Shown: positions 34,397-46,028, numbered from the stretch's first letter. The stretch: 64,000 nt of DNA from Metaphire vulgaris (GCA_018105865.1 CM030865.1:10071513-10135512), one strand, 5' to 3'. Notes: generated by a model not told the origin, from the sequence alone. Made by a program: numbers and translations.

Positions 34397-36221
34397 AATA
34401 GATTTGGAGAAGTGCAAATTGCAAAATGCTATGGCAGATATGTTTCCGCTGTTAAATTAAGAGAAAATACTTTACAGTGAAGAGAAGAGGCGAACATCCA
34501 TTTTGAAAGATAGGTTTACTTATTGAAGACAACAAAGTGAAAACATGAACGCCTCTCGTGCAGATAAAGCATCGTCTTTTGGAAGGATGCCATTTGTTAG
34601 ATGCAAAGTGCTTTGATATTTCCGTGACAGCAGGTCAGACAAACCTTCTCTCCATTTGCGGTAATTCCCTCTTTGTAATGTTTAACATTTAACTTAAACA
34701 TTAAACTTCATCCAAATGACCAGAGCAGCAAGAGACAGACAGAAGTGGAAGGAACTCATTCAGACCCATCGTCCAACCCAATAGGGAAAGACGGAAGGAA
34801 AGAAAGAAGAATAGAAAGAAGAAGAAGAAGAAGAATGTTTAAAAGGTTGAAGCCCTGTGCAACCTAGTCTTCGGCTTTGTTCTCTCTAAAGTAGATCAAT
34901 ATGGCCCTTTCGTGTTGTAGTAGGGACGGGACTATCGAGCATAAGGTCACGGGTTCCGAAACCCGCAGGAGTCTTGAGGTCGTCTTGGCCTTACTCGCTA
35001 GAGGGCTGTAGTGAAATTAGGAGCAGTGTTAAGCTGCGAGATAGAGCGTTATGAGATAATAAGCCATTAATCTGCTGTAGGTTGCCATTATTTTCTCCAG
35101 ACGCGGGTTTTTTCCTGAAAATGCAGGAAAAAGTATACAGAAAATCAGTAATTCATAAAGGTCAAATTAGGGCAGCGGTAAGCTGATCGGATAAAACGTC
35201 GTATGTATAAAAGCCATTAATCTCTAGTAGGTTCTCACCATTTTCTCCAAATGCACGTTGTTTTCTGCCAAAATGTAAGAAAAACATGTGTAGGAAAGCA
35301 TACATTTTCTTTCTCGGCCGTTTCCGGGGAAAATTGCCCTTTTCCTTCCATGAAATTTCAAATTCCTTCCCGGAAATTTTGGAATACTACATGGACTAAC
35401 AGCGGCCCCTAGCAGAATTCCCCGGCTTTGTCAGTTTTTCCCCGGACTTTTCAGTTCTTCTTCGGAGTTCAGGAGTCTAGATTAAACACTGCCCGCGACA
35501 ACCTCAAAGACTTTTATGTGTCCCGCTACATGAAATCAGTTTGACACCCCTGATCCACTTCTGGATAATACTGTTCTTACTCTTACTCTATGATGTTCAG
35601 CGCCAGATGGCAACAATTAGCAAGGGATAAGACTTCGACCCCGACTAATCGAAAGGACAGTTTATACAGGAACCAAGGAGGATTCGCGTAGCATGAAGAC
35701 AGAGATTCAAGTAGATTACAGACCATGACTGACCCCATAGAAGAGTCGCCGAGTATATCCTAAGGAGCAAAGACTGAAATCAATAAAACCAAACATCTGG
35801 TCAACATTCGCCGATTGTGTTTTATACTTACGCTATTTTAGATAATCCAATACCCAAATGCCGTTATACTTAGACATACATAGTGTTTGATACAGACGCA
35901 TCTTTAAACAGGCACAACACACGCACACAGTCGTGTCATTATGCTAACATTGCCCATACTATATATGCACCGAAGATTCAATGAAAAGCGACATCAATGA
36001 CACTCGAGATGCTTTCACTGTTCGTAGAACTGTTTCGTTAACGGAGGATTGACCTGGCTGAAAGGAAGTAGGATTTCTTAGCTGAGAGGCACAATTCAAT
36101 GCAACAATTTAAAACGATGAAAATTAATCAGATATACCGTTTCAGTCGCAGATACTCCAGTGACAAGAACTACATATAATTATGGCTAAACACGTGTGAT
36201 AGGCAAATACATGTAGCATCG

Positions 36222-36301
36222 TTAACCCCTTAACTGGGGATCCCGGATATATCCGTCCATTTTACATTGAGTTACAGTTAAATACACGGTAAAGGGGTTA
36301 A
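36222..36301. mobile_element. piggyBac-type micro-MITE
   Basis: 80 bp, TTAACCCCTTAACTGGGG at one end and AAAGGGGTTAA at the other. TTAA on both sides. Confidence 0.65.
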
Positions 36302-36751
36302 TGTGCAACTTTTTGAAGTTTTTGTTTCTTCTATTAAGTGTATTTAGGCCCATAGAGTTTTACTGTTACAAACCACAAACAACTTGTACTACTAAACCAA
36401 AACTAGTTGATGAATAAAATAGTAGTCAACTAAGCCAGTGGCGTAGCGAGCACTCCTGCCGCCCATGGCTCCTGCCAAATCCGCCTCCCCAAATTCACTC
36501 TTATTACACCTGACACGCCAAAAAGGTCCTTCCAAAATCTGTCGCCCCTCAAATTGCCTGCCCATGGCTAGAGCCATAGTAGCCATTGGGACGCTAGGCT
36601 TTTGAACTCAGCAAGTTAGCTGCACAAATACTAGACAATGAAGAATTATTTCTGTGCATTCATTGTGCAAGAACAAAACAGAAGCTACTAGCAATATGTT
36701 ACTAAGAAATAAGATCACCATATTGCCAGCCACTGTTGCACATAGGCCTAG

Positions 36752-36980
36752 TTACTCACTGTCTGTGTCAGCAGTGCTGCATTGCAAACAATGAATGACT
36801 TCAACGCGTTTCAAGTGGTCAGGACAGATATGTTTGCTACAGCGGCTGCAGACTGTCCTCACGTTTATGAAATTTCTGTCCTTGTGCGGACAGTAATAGC
36901 ACCACTTTCGTTTGACAAATTGACAGCTTCGAGTCTTGTTACCATTACTGGGACAGGTTTCGGAAGCATAGTGCCGTCAC
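36752..36980 (-). pseudogene. piggyBac-type transposase C-terminal fragment, copy 2
   Basis: Super-repeat counterpart of 13495-13725 with the same cysteine pattern and a few substitutions. Confidence 0.45.
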
Positions 36981-37183
36981 TTATTCGCAGTTTATTTACA
37001 TCTATGGAACTGCAGCAACAATCGATGTACACCACCATACAAGGTACATGCCAGAGTAGAAATAGATGAAAGCGTATGGATTGCTTACTTAATCTCGCTT
37101 AGATTTTTGAAAAACAGTTCATGCGGGGTCCGTCCGGACCCTCCCTTGGTGCTTGACGGGTTAATAATAATTATAGATTTAAA

Positions 37184-37350
37184 TAAATCTTTTAAAAGGT
37201 AAAGGTAGGTCTCGTACTCGTGTCCGAGCGTTGGGTTCCGGCGCTTATCTCCGGTCTAAGTATTCAGCGACGTAGGTGGTATAAGCCATTAATCTGGTGT
37301 AGGTTACCATTACTCTCTCCAGTCCCACGTTTTACCTTCGCAGCTGAACG
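37184..37350 (-). mobile_element. SINE body fragment
   Basis: Matches the body of the SINE at 6921-7190 but lacks the tRNA-like head. Confidence 0.6.
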
Positions 37351-37578
37351 CATGTCCCAATTCTCTTGTGATGTATCCGGGGTATTGTCGGATATATCTC
37401 TGTTCTTGCATTTTGCCTCACATTATGGTAATTGTTTCGTGGATACCTAGCCACAAACTGGCCTCACTTTCTGATACCATAGACTCTGTCTTGTGATATT
37501 AAAGTCTATGATGTTTCCGGGGTTTTGTCGGATATATCTCCGTTCTTGCATTTTGCCTCATATTATGGTAATTGCTTC

Positions 37579-37663
37579 GTGACTATTCGTCGACCGTGGT
37601 ACCTAGCGGTTAAGCGGAATTTCTCATATGTCTACTTTATGTTTGGCGTCTAATAAAGGTGTG
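37579..37663 (-). repeat. Cassette C23 with 23-nt core
   Basis: Core starts TACCACGGTCGACGAATAGT on minus. Spacing 62 bp. Compare C13: same flanks, unrelated core, 4 nt longer. Confidence 0.85.
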
Positions 37664-37779
37664 GTGTTGTGCCAAAAATATAAATGACGGTTTCAAACCG
37701 TTAAAATAAACGAAACATTAGTACCACTTTTATTATAAAGCACTTTAACATGGCATTTTGCAATTGTACTTCTACAAGG

Positions 37780-37863
37780 GGATAGCTTTGTCGACGGTCA
37801 ACCTTACGGTTAAGCGGAATTTCTCAAATGTATATTTTTATATTCGCACGTTAAAGAGGTGTG
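37780..37863 (-). repeat. Cassette C24 with 22-nt core
   Basis: Core starts TTGACCGTCGACAAAGC on minus and contains GTCGAC. Spacing 62 bp. Paralogue of C1 and C14. Confidence 0.8.
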
Positions 37864-38089
37864 GTCCTGACGATAACCTATATCACTGATTTGATGGCGT
37901 CTGAATCAATCCAGTATTAAACGTGCATTCTGGAATTATTTAATTGTTTAAACCCAGTTTGTCATCTGCCAAGAGCTGTTTGTGACCAACACATTAATTA
38001 GTGCGTATGTCCAATTATTTTTATTATGTTTGTGATCTGTTCTGTCCGTATGACCAATTATTTTCCTTTGACAAATGTAATGTTAGCAG

Positions 38090-39037
38090 TTAATGGTTTA
38101 AAACAAGCAGAGGGACAAGACAAGGAGATAACATATCACCTATGGTTTTCATCACAGACCTGGAAAGAGCAATGGACAAAGTCAAAGAACATGTAAAAGG
38201 CATAACAGTTCAGGGACTTCCATTTAACAACCTTAGGTTTGCTGATGATATTGACATCCTAGAGGGAAATGAAGATGATCTGGAAAACACGGTACAGATA
38301 CTGAGCAATGAAGCTGAGCGCTATGGACTGTCGATAAACATTGAGAAGACAAAGACAATGGTGTTTGGCGACAAAGAGATCAAAAGAAAAATTAAAGTAA
38401 ATGGAATAGAAGTAGAGAACGTAGAAAACTTCACCTATCTTGGAAGCAATATGACACATGACTTAGACTGCAGACAAGAGGTCGCAAGAAGAGCAGCAAG
38501 AGCTCTAGATCAACTGATGGCAATGGATAAGATCTGGAAAAGCAAATCAATAAGCACTGAAACAAAAAAGAAAATACTCGAAACCTGTATCTTCAGCAGC
38601 TTTTTATATGGATGCGAAACATGGACCATCACCAAAGACCTGGAAAGAAAAATACTAGCCTTTGAAAGAAAATGTTATAGAAAAATACTACGAATCGGAT
38701 GGGTCGAAAAAATCACAAATGAAGAACTATACAGGAGAATTCAGCCCAAACAAACCATGCTGGAAAGAGTAAAACAAAGGAAACTCCAACTTTTCGGACA
38801 CATATGCAGAATGAAAGAGGACAGAAAGATCAAAGCTCTAATGTTTGGAATAATGGAGGGTGCCAATAAGAGAGGGAGACCACACAAGGAATGGTGTGAT
38901 GATATTGAAGAATGGTGTGGAAGCAGTTTACAGGATCTTAGTCACAGAGCAACGGACAGGAAAGAATGGCAGGAAACTGTGGAGATGGCATTATACACCA
39001 ACGGGCGATGAGCCCACGGTTAATGATGATGATGATG
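38090..39037 (+). mobile_element. 5'-truncated RTE-like LINE insertion
   Basis: Flanked by an 11-bp target duplication AATGTTAGCAG (38079-38089 and 39038-39048). Empty sites in copies 1 and 2 read TGTTAGCGTCACC-like (about 463-478). The 3' end is ATGATGATGATG, a short-repeat tail as in RTE-type elements rather than poly(A). Confidence 0.9.
38142..39011 (+). pseudogene. LINE reverse transcriptase, C-terminal 289 codons
   Basis: The frame is open from about 38100, before the first ATG, and reads GTRQGDNISP, the conserved RT block 4. FADDI (catalytic Asp pair, block 5), YLGSNMT and the C-terminal LYGCETWT...LFGHICRM...KRGRPHKEW segment typical of RTE-like and related LINE ORF2 proteins follow. 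Endonuclease and N-terminal RT are lost by 5' truncation. The remaining frame is intact, so insertion is fairly recent. Confidence 0.85.
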
Positions 39038-39340
39038 AATGTTAGCAGCGTCACCAAGCATCATAAGACCAGAAGTTCGGCTACCAATCCATCAATAGCA
39101 TGACTATTGTGCATCCCTAAAAAGTCTTTGCATTAATTAAATTCTACCATTTGCATGCTTTCTCGCTCGCGTCTGCAATCGGAGATCTTAATCAGATGCT
39201 TCTGTGGAAGATCTCAGAATTGACCCGCTTATGTAAATTAAACCAGATAAGTTTCCTTATTTAATTAGCATAAACCTAAGTTTGATCTGGAACAGCTCAC
39301 TTTTTAATATAAATTTAAGAAAATTTATATCGAAAAATAT

Positions 39341-39836
39341 AATACACTGATCAAACCAATACTATTATATGGATCAGAATGCTGGACCTTGAAGAAGAAA
39401 GACGAAAGAAGATTAATGACTGCAGAAATGAGCTGGTTAAGAGGAATAGCAGGAGTCAGCAGAAGACAAAGAATAAGAAATGAAACGATCAGAGAAAAGA
39501 CAGAGCAAAAAGAAACGATACTTGAATCAATACAGAAACGAAGACTGAAATTGTTTGGTTATGTTGAAAGAATGAAGGAAGAAAGAATACCAAAGAAAGC
39601 ACTATACAACTATGTTGAAGGGAAAGAGAGAAAAGGAAGACCAAGAAAAATGGGAAAGGAGAAAAGGAAGACAAAAACGAATGGATAGAAAACTTAAAAG
39701 AGGATGCCGAAGAAATGCAAATGAACTTCATCCAATTGACCAGAGCAGCAAGAGACAGACAGAAGTGGAAGGAACTCATTCAGACCCATCGTCAAACCCA
39801 ATAAAGAACGACGGAAGGAAAGAAAGAAGAAAGAAG
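39341..39836 (+). mobile_element. Second 5'-truncated LINE insertion (496 bp)
   Basis: Target duplication ATATCGAAAAATAT (39327-39340 and 39837-39850). The empty counterpart in copy 1 is at about 1127. Encodes only the last part of ORF2: LYGSECWTLKKKDERRL, then KLFGYVERMKEERIPK, with a frame break near 39650. Ends in a GGAAAGAAAGAAG tail shared with fragments at 10741, 34708 and 46948. Confidence 0.85.
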
Positions 39837-39960
39837 ATATCGAAAAATATGGAGGATAGATTTCACATGTGCAACTAACTTTGTCCAGCGTTCACGAGAT
39901 GGCGTCCTGATGAAATAATGAATCGGAACGAAATGAATGGACGCTTGAATGAAATCGGAT

Positions 39961-40040
39961 TTAACCCCTTAACTGGGGATCCCGGATATATCCGTCCATT
40001 TTACATTCAGTTACAGTTAAATACACGGTTAAGGGGTTAA
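39961..40040. mobile_element. piggyBac-type micro-MITE
   Basis: TTAACCCCTTAACTGGGG to AAGGGGTTAA; counterpart of 1249-1328. Confidence 0.65.
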
Positions 40041-40254
40041 AGGAATTCATGGCTGCGCCATCTAACGAATCATGGTCAAATCTTGTCACGCTCGTCAAGA
40101 ATAATATTGAGTTTAAAGTTGTGTGTATAATGAAATGAATATTGACAAATGTCTCGTTTAACTTAGAATAAATTCATTTGATTGAATCAAGTTCAAATTC
40201 AGCGAATTACTTCCACGAAAGCTTTGATTCTGCTATATTTGTTTTCGCAACGTG

Positions 40255-40341
40255 AACACCTTTTTTAGACGGAAAACATAAAATACACATGAGGTAAATT
40301 CCGCCTGACCGCTAGATCATAAAAGTGGAAGGATATTGAGG
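40255..40341 (+). repeat. Cassette C25 with about 25-nt core
   Basis: AACACC at 40255, box 1 ending at 40316 (62 bp). Core begins TCATAAAAGTGGAAGGATAT. Paralogue of C3. Confidence 0.7.
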
Positions 40342-41000
40342 CGCTTACAGAGCAAAATGTAATCGCTGGCTGTCGAAATGCAACAGGCCAGACGGAGAGG
40401 AGTGAGGAAATGAGAAAGTTTTAAACGAACGAACAATTGATACAGAACTTTCTGCTAGAAGATCGTTGAATGTCTGTTTCTGTAAATGAGACTGTGTAAA
40501 TATTTGTTTCGTCATAATACAATCGCGTAAAATCCAAGTGGACGACGCGTTGGCGAATTACGAACACGAACCCTAACGTGGCCCTCGAAGACAAGAAAAG
40601 AAGAGCACTCTGTATCGAATATCACCGCTGCCACCAAAAATGCTTAGATGAAACGAAGCCCAAGATTAGGTTCCACCGGGCTTCAATCTATTAAACACTA
40701 CAAAAGGAAAATATAGGCCTATCGCAAATGGAGCGAAGATTTTTCCGACCTGCTATCATAATAGTGGCCACGGAAATACCAAAACACTTTGCATCTAACA
40801 AATGGCATCGCTCCAAAAGACAATGATTTATTTGCACGAGAGGCGTTCATGTTTTTATTTTGTTCCTCTCCCATAATTATCTTTTCAAAATGGATCCTTG
40901 CCCACTCTCTTCAATGTAAAGTATTTTCTCTTTAAATTTAACAGCAGAAACATATCTACCATACTCCATAGCAGTTTGCAATATTTGAAGTTCTCCAATT

Positions 41001-41100
41001 NNNNNNNNNNNNNNNNNNNNNNNNNNNNNNNNNNNNNNNNNNNNNNNNNNNNNNNNNNNNNNNNNNNNNNNNNNNNNNNNNNNNNNNNNNNNNNNNNNNN
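41001..41100. other. Assembly gap (100 N)
   Basis: Exactly 100 N, the usual placeholder for a gap of unknown size. On the left the sequence stops 14 bases past GAAGTT, i.e. inside what would be the core of a cassette like C4. On the right is LINE sequence, so copy-3 DNA is missing. Confidence 0.98.
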
Positions 41101-41575
41101 GACCTCGAAGTGCTGCAGAAACAATAATTACTTGTTTGGCTTTTGGGCAGGCCAAAATATAGAGAATTGCAATAGTCTAGCCTTCTAGCCACAAAAGCAT
41201 GAACCAGAGATTTGGCTGCAGTTAAAGAAAGCAAAGAACGAATAACCCTAATTTGCCTAAGTTGGTAAAAGCAGGATCGAGAGATTCTAGCAAAGTGCTC
41301 CTTGAAGGTCAAGTTACTGTCAAAGTAAATGCCAAGGTTTTAGATACAATTTGAGAAATAAAAATTAGGAAAGAGAGAGAGTTCAGTAAGTCATAATCAA
41401 TTTTTGAATGCATCAGTTTAGTACCAAGCCAGATAAGTTGAGTTTTATCAGGGTTCAGTCGAAGTCTATTGGAAAACATCCAATACCGAAGAGTTGGAAT
41501 TACATTGTCTAATGATTGAGTGAGCTCAGTATAAGAAGAGTATCCGGGCGTGCTCCGTCGACCCTCAGAGCCTCG
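41101..41575 (-). pseudogene. CR1/L2-like LINE reverse transcriptase fragment
   Basis: Two minus frames joined near 41310. One reads MFSNRLRLNPDKTQLIWLGT. The other reads FARISRSCFYQLRQIRVIRS, then LDYCNSLYFGLPKSQT, the thumb region of CR1/L2/Jockey-type RTs. Truncated by the gap. Different subfamily from the LINE at 48013/61004. Confidence 0.75.
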
Positions 41576-41620
41576 GCGCTTAGGTATAGTCGAAAGACTT
41601 AATCGCATACTTCCTCTCAA

Positions 41621-42000
41621 AATTATTGCACCAAAAGTTTTTTAATCATGCAATGGACTCCATTTTTGTTTAATTTGTGAACCTTTCCCTTAACATTAGG
41701 GACATTGGCCCCCGCTCTCTCTCACGGCAACAATCTCCTTTCTACTATTCCAGTGGAGTTTTGACATCACCACATTCCAACCCTCATTGAATTTTAACAG
41801 ATAGATAGGGTTTATGATACAATTTCGGAAAAATTCCGAAATGAAACATCAAGAATAAGAAAACTCAAACGCCCTAAAGGTCATAAACGAATGTTTGTCA
41901 CTCAGCTGCAAAGATGATCAGTATTTTGATATTCTTGTGTCCATTACAGATAACGGAGCTGAAAATTCTCGCTCCTTTTATGCATTAATTAAGCCGCAGA
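41621..42000. other. No gene seen
   Basis: AT-rich stretch between LINE fragment and super-repeat; nothing recognised. Confidence 0.5.
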
Positions 42001-42044
42001 CACTTATCTGGCATAGCATTTTGCAGTTTGAACTTCTACAAAGG

Positions 42045-42126
42045 CATCTGAAACGAACCGTGAACCTGGCGGTAAAGCGGAATTTCTCAAATGTATATAT
42101 TAATATCCACGCGTTTAAAAGGTGTG
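42045..42126 (-). repeat. Cassette C26 with 20-nt core
   Basis: Core TTCACGGTTCGTTTCAGATG on minus. Spacing 62 bp. Shares the ACTTCTACAA flank with C1, C14 and C24. Confidence 0.75.
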
Positions 42127-42422
42127 GTCCCGACGACAACGCATAATGCTGATTTGATGGTGTCTGAATCAATCCAGTGTCGAAAGTGCATTCCTGAAAC
42201 AAAACTTAGATTCTAATCAGTATTGCAAACATGGCATCAGGCTGCGATTTGAAATCGCCGATTTCTGGAGAGTTTCTGTGCTTAGGAGGTAAATTACCGC
42301 AAATGGAACGTACGTTTTTTGTATGTATTATGTATAATACTGGCGACGGAAATACCAAAGCAGTTTGCGCTTAACAATGACATTGCTACAATTTGTATTT
42401 TGTATTTGCTCTTCTCATAGAC

Positions 42423-43353
42423 CAGGGGTGCACAACCTGTGGCCCGCGGGCCACTGGTGGCCCGCCGGCGAATTTTTGTGGCCCGCGGACGTTTCCAGGA
42501 TTTCAATGGAAAGTGTCCCCAAAGGCTTTAAAGTGGCCCCGAAGGTTCTTGCTTTCATATTAGCGATACACTTTTAACCTTGTTATTATTATTTATTATT
42601 ATTATGACCTTTGCTGAAATTCACGAATTTCTGCTATCAGTTCAACAAAACATTCTAAATTCGTCATCTGCTCTCTCTCACATCTGTGAATATGGTATGT
42701 CATGGTGAGAGGCACCAGTCTCTTCTATAAATAACTTGAATTGATGGCGACACACTGTAGACCCTTGGAACGAATGACTTCTTCTGCAGCGCTAATATGA
42801 AAGCAAGAAAGCCTTCGGGCCACTTAAAACCTTCATTGACTATTTGCGACTATTTGGAAGCACTTACTTGTGTGAACAAACATTTTCTGTAATGAAATTT
42901 AACAAAAATGTTCTATATGGTTCAGGTTGAGTGCTCGGTTTTGAAAGTTGCAACAAGTGAACGGCCACAAACTATGAATGAGACGTTCAGTCTTAACAAC
43001 TCCATTGGGTATAAAAAGGCGATTGACCTTTGGTTTTTTAATTTTATGAATTAATAATTGAACATGGTCATAGTATTTTTTATTAACAAGGCCTTAACCT
43101 TTAATTCTACATTTAAATTACAGTACTAATCATTTCAATTCCATTTTTTCCTACTGGATTGATTGTTTTAATCAAAAATGCTATTAATTCCATTAGTCCT
43201 GTCGAATTAAACTGTATCCATAACCTTATTAAATATTGTTATTAACGGTTACTGTCAACGTACCACTTCTGCATTAGATAAAGCGCTTGTGGCCCGCGGA
43301 GTTTCGGAACCGAAAAATGTGGCCCTTGCTCTCTAAAAGGTTGTGCACCCCTG
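42423..43353 (+). mobile_element. 931-bp hAT element
   Basis: Perfect termini CAGGGGTGCACAACCT / AGGTTGTGCACCCCTG; perfect 8-bp duplication TCATAGAC (42415-42422, 43354-43361). The empty site is in copy 2 at about 29629. Contains a transposase relic. Internally deleted. Confidence 0.95.
42832..42930 (+). pseudogene. hAT transposase C-terminal relic
   Basis: 33 codons ending TGA: FIDYLRLFGSTYLCEQTFSV then MKFNKN. Matches the C-terminal signature of the hAT group that gave rise to GTF2IRD2/ZBED-type genes, which is consistent with the GTGGCCCGCGG terminal sequence. Confidence 0.8.
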
Positions 43354-43835
43354 TCATAGACGAATCCCGCCAAACGTTAAAACAAATAAAAAGACTGCAG
43401 ATGGAAAAACAAGAAGCGGATTATTGTTCGCAATGAATCACCAGAGAAAAATAGGATCCACAATATTACTGTAACAAAATATGACGGATTCACAGCAGTT
43501 AAAATGTCAGAAATGCTGACTCTTTGCTCTATTTCCAAACTTTTGGCCAGACTGCAAAAATAAAATTTATAAGAGCGCCTCGTTGTTTTTAAATTGCAGC
43601 AAATGATAAGCAATTGAATTTCGGCATCAATTTCTTCTTCTTACCAATTCTTTCCTCGTCCGTTTTTAGTGTGAATGGTTCTCGGTTCTAATGATCTAAT
43701 CAATGGAAACCAAAGCCAGTTTGTTTGCATTGTTTCCATGTCTGGATCCTTGCCTGCTCTCTTCAATGTAAAGTATTTTTTCTTAATTTAACAGCAGAAA
43801 CATGTCTGCCATCGCAGTTTGCCGTATTTGAAGTT

Positions 43836-43916
43836 GTACAACTGAAAATTCTGGCCTTGCGGTTAAGCGGAATTTCTCAAATGTATATTCAAATGTTCAC
43901 GCGTTAAAAAGGTGTG
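43836..43916 (-). repeat. Cassette C27 with 19-nt core
   Basis: Core CCAGAATTTTCAGTTGTAC on minus (one of three not starting with T). Its outer end forms a 12-bp palindrome with the flank, AGTTGTACAACT (43832-43843). Spacing 62 bp. Confidence 0.8.
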
Positions 43917-44960
43917 GTCCTGACGACAACGCATATTACTGATTTGATGGCGTCTGAATCAATCCAGTGCTAAAAGTGCATTCCGGAAACAAAACTGTAA
44001 TCAATAAAATTTGAGTTTTGTTTCCGCAGGAGTTTTAGGGCCATTGTACACGTCGATGATCCTCTAATCGCACCGCTGCAGTACTGTAGATGTCCGTTCG
44101 ATTAATAAGTAGGCGTTTGTGCATCCTATAGTTCCTGAATATTTCCTTATAAAGGTTATTACCAAAGCAGGATACCACCTTGCCCGCTCTATTCAATGTG
44201 TCTCCAAATTCATCGTCTTTGAAAGGGACGCGTCTATAAACAAACACAACACACAACATTTCGATCGTGCTGAGCTTTTGCTCATATTCCGAAAGCGTCG
44301 AATACTGCTGAGCCTAGCTCTGCGCTAAGTCCATGGGCAAACTCCGCCGTCAGAGTTTCATAGCGAGGCTAGTGCACTAAATACAAGGCTTCGGCATCTT
44401 GGAGCAATAGATCGATTCATCATTACAAACAATGGCTTTTGCCAATCTTAGCAACAGGTAGTTGCCGTAAAATGTTTCATTTTGCCTTAGGTAGATCTCG
44501 CAATTGATTAGGAATAAGCTATATCAGTGTTCTAATGTGACTTTTGTTTGCTTTAGAAGACTTTCCGCCTTCTTGTTCAGTTTCGCCGTTCCTGTGTGGC
44601 AGTCAAGTTTGTACGAACAATTTTTTGTGACTTCTTAAGAGTGTTCTATGACCGAATTCTAAAGATAAAACCATTCCTACTGTATCTCCTAACGTGGCAA
44701 CTATTAACGTCAATAATAACATGTCAATAGCGGAACACAGTATGTAGTAGACAGGAAAATATCAAAGATCGTATCGTTGCGAAAGACATTCGTCTGGTTA
44801 ACGATTAGGTGTTGTGTTTCTGAATTCTTGATGCTTCTTACAGAATTTGTCCGAAATAGATTTCCTTCCTTGCTCTTCTGTGAGAGATCTTTTCACTAGA
44901 TTTAACGACAGAGATCTCCGCCCTAACATTTTTGCCTCTTATTATAATTGCTTTTAAGTG

Positions 44961-45035
44961 GGATTATTTACCACCAAACGGTTAAGCGGAGTTTCTCAGA
45001 TGTATGTTTTATGTTTGGCGTTTAATAAAGGTGTT
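44961..45035 (-). repeat. Cassette C28 with 13-nt core
   Basis: Core TGGTAAATAATCC on minus; GTGG and CCAC can pair. Box 1 reads CCAAACGG instead of CCTAGCGG. Spacing 62 bp. Paralogue of C10 and C21. Confidence 0.8.
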
Positions 45036-45949
45036 CACGGGACGAACACCGAATATCGCGAAATCAAAGTGTTCGTAGAAGTAAATCGCTGAAATAGCAT
45101 TTGCTTGAATCAATTCGGGGAAGAGCAAAGTGCAAAATACTGTGGGAGGAGTATTTCTGAAGCTGAACCAAAGATAAAATAGAATCGAAATGACAAAGTG
45201 AACTCCTGTTGCTTCGTGAGCAACGAAAATGTGGTCGATCAAGTGAAGTGACTGTAGAAAAAGAAGAGACTACTTAGGCAGCAGACTCATAAGAAGCCTC
45301 CGCGTGAACCTGTCCATAAATATCCTTGCGAATGGAGAAAACTCCTAACCATGAACTCTGGAAATGGGAGTAAGACAAGGCAGTTTTTAATCTAGGCCGT
45401 TTCGTGGGAAATTGCCCTTTTCGCCCCGGAAATTTCAAATTCTCTCCCAGAAATTTTGGAATACTACATGGACTAACAGCGGCCCCTAGGTGAATCCCCC
45501 CGGCTTTGAAAGTTCTCCTCGCCCAGCTTTTTGAGTTTCCCCCCGAAGTCCAAGAGTCTAGATTAAGCACTGAGACAAGGGCTCACTCGGTCACCATTGC
45601 TATTTATCATATGAAGGAAGAACTCATTAGAGAACAGCCATTAGAACACAGAAGATGGACCTTTGTAAGTGCAAATGGGAGAAGATATGCTGTAAGATCT
45701 GTCGATGATGACAAGTACCAATTGCGGATTGATTGTTACACGTTTTCTGGTAAATGTCATGACTGATTAATGTAGATTCTTGTGTTATCTTATCTAAATA
45801 GGGGCTGTCCATTTGATATGTCAAAAAATTGTGTGCAATTTATTTGTCAACAACTGTCAAACTTTCAGTGACCACACTATAACCATGTCGACAAGCTTCT
45901 GACTTCCCACTCGCCCTAAGTTCAGTGACTGGTGGCAATTGAAATGCCC

Positions 45950-45952
<3 letters not shown>

Positions 45953-46028
<76 letters not shown>

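Larger units (their letters stand above)
15488..37744 (+). repeat. Super-repeat copy 2, carrying LTR element A
   Basis: Second copy of the super-repeat. It is lengthened by the Ty3/gypsy element at 19525-29371 and by a 1397-bp DNA transposon at 31902-33298. Relative to copy 1 it lost the segment matching about 1140-1745, where an (AT)n tract now sits. Its right end is fused directly to copy 3 at 37744/37745, without the junction DNA seen at 14220-15490. Confidence 0.85.
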
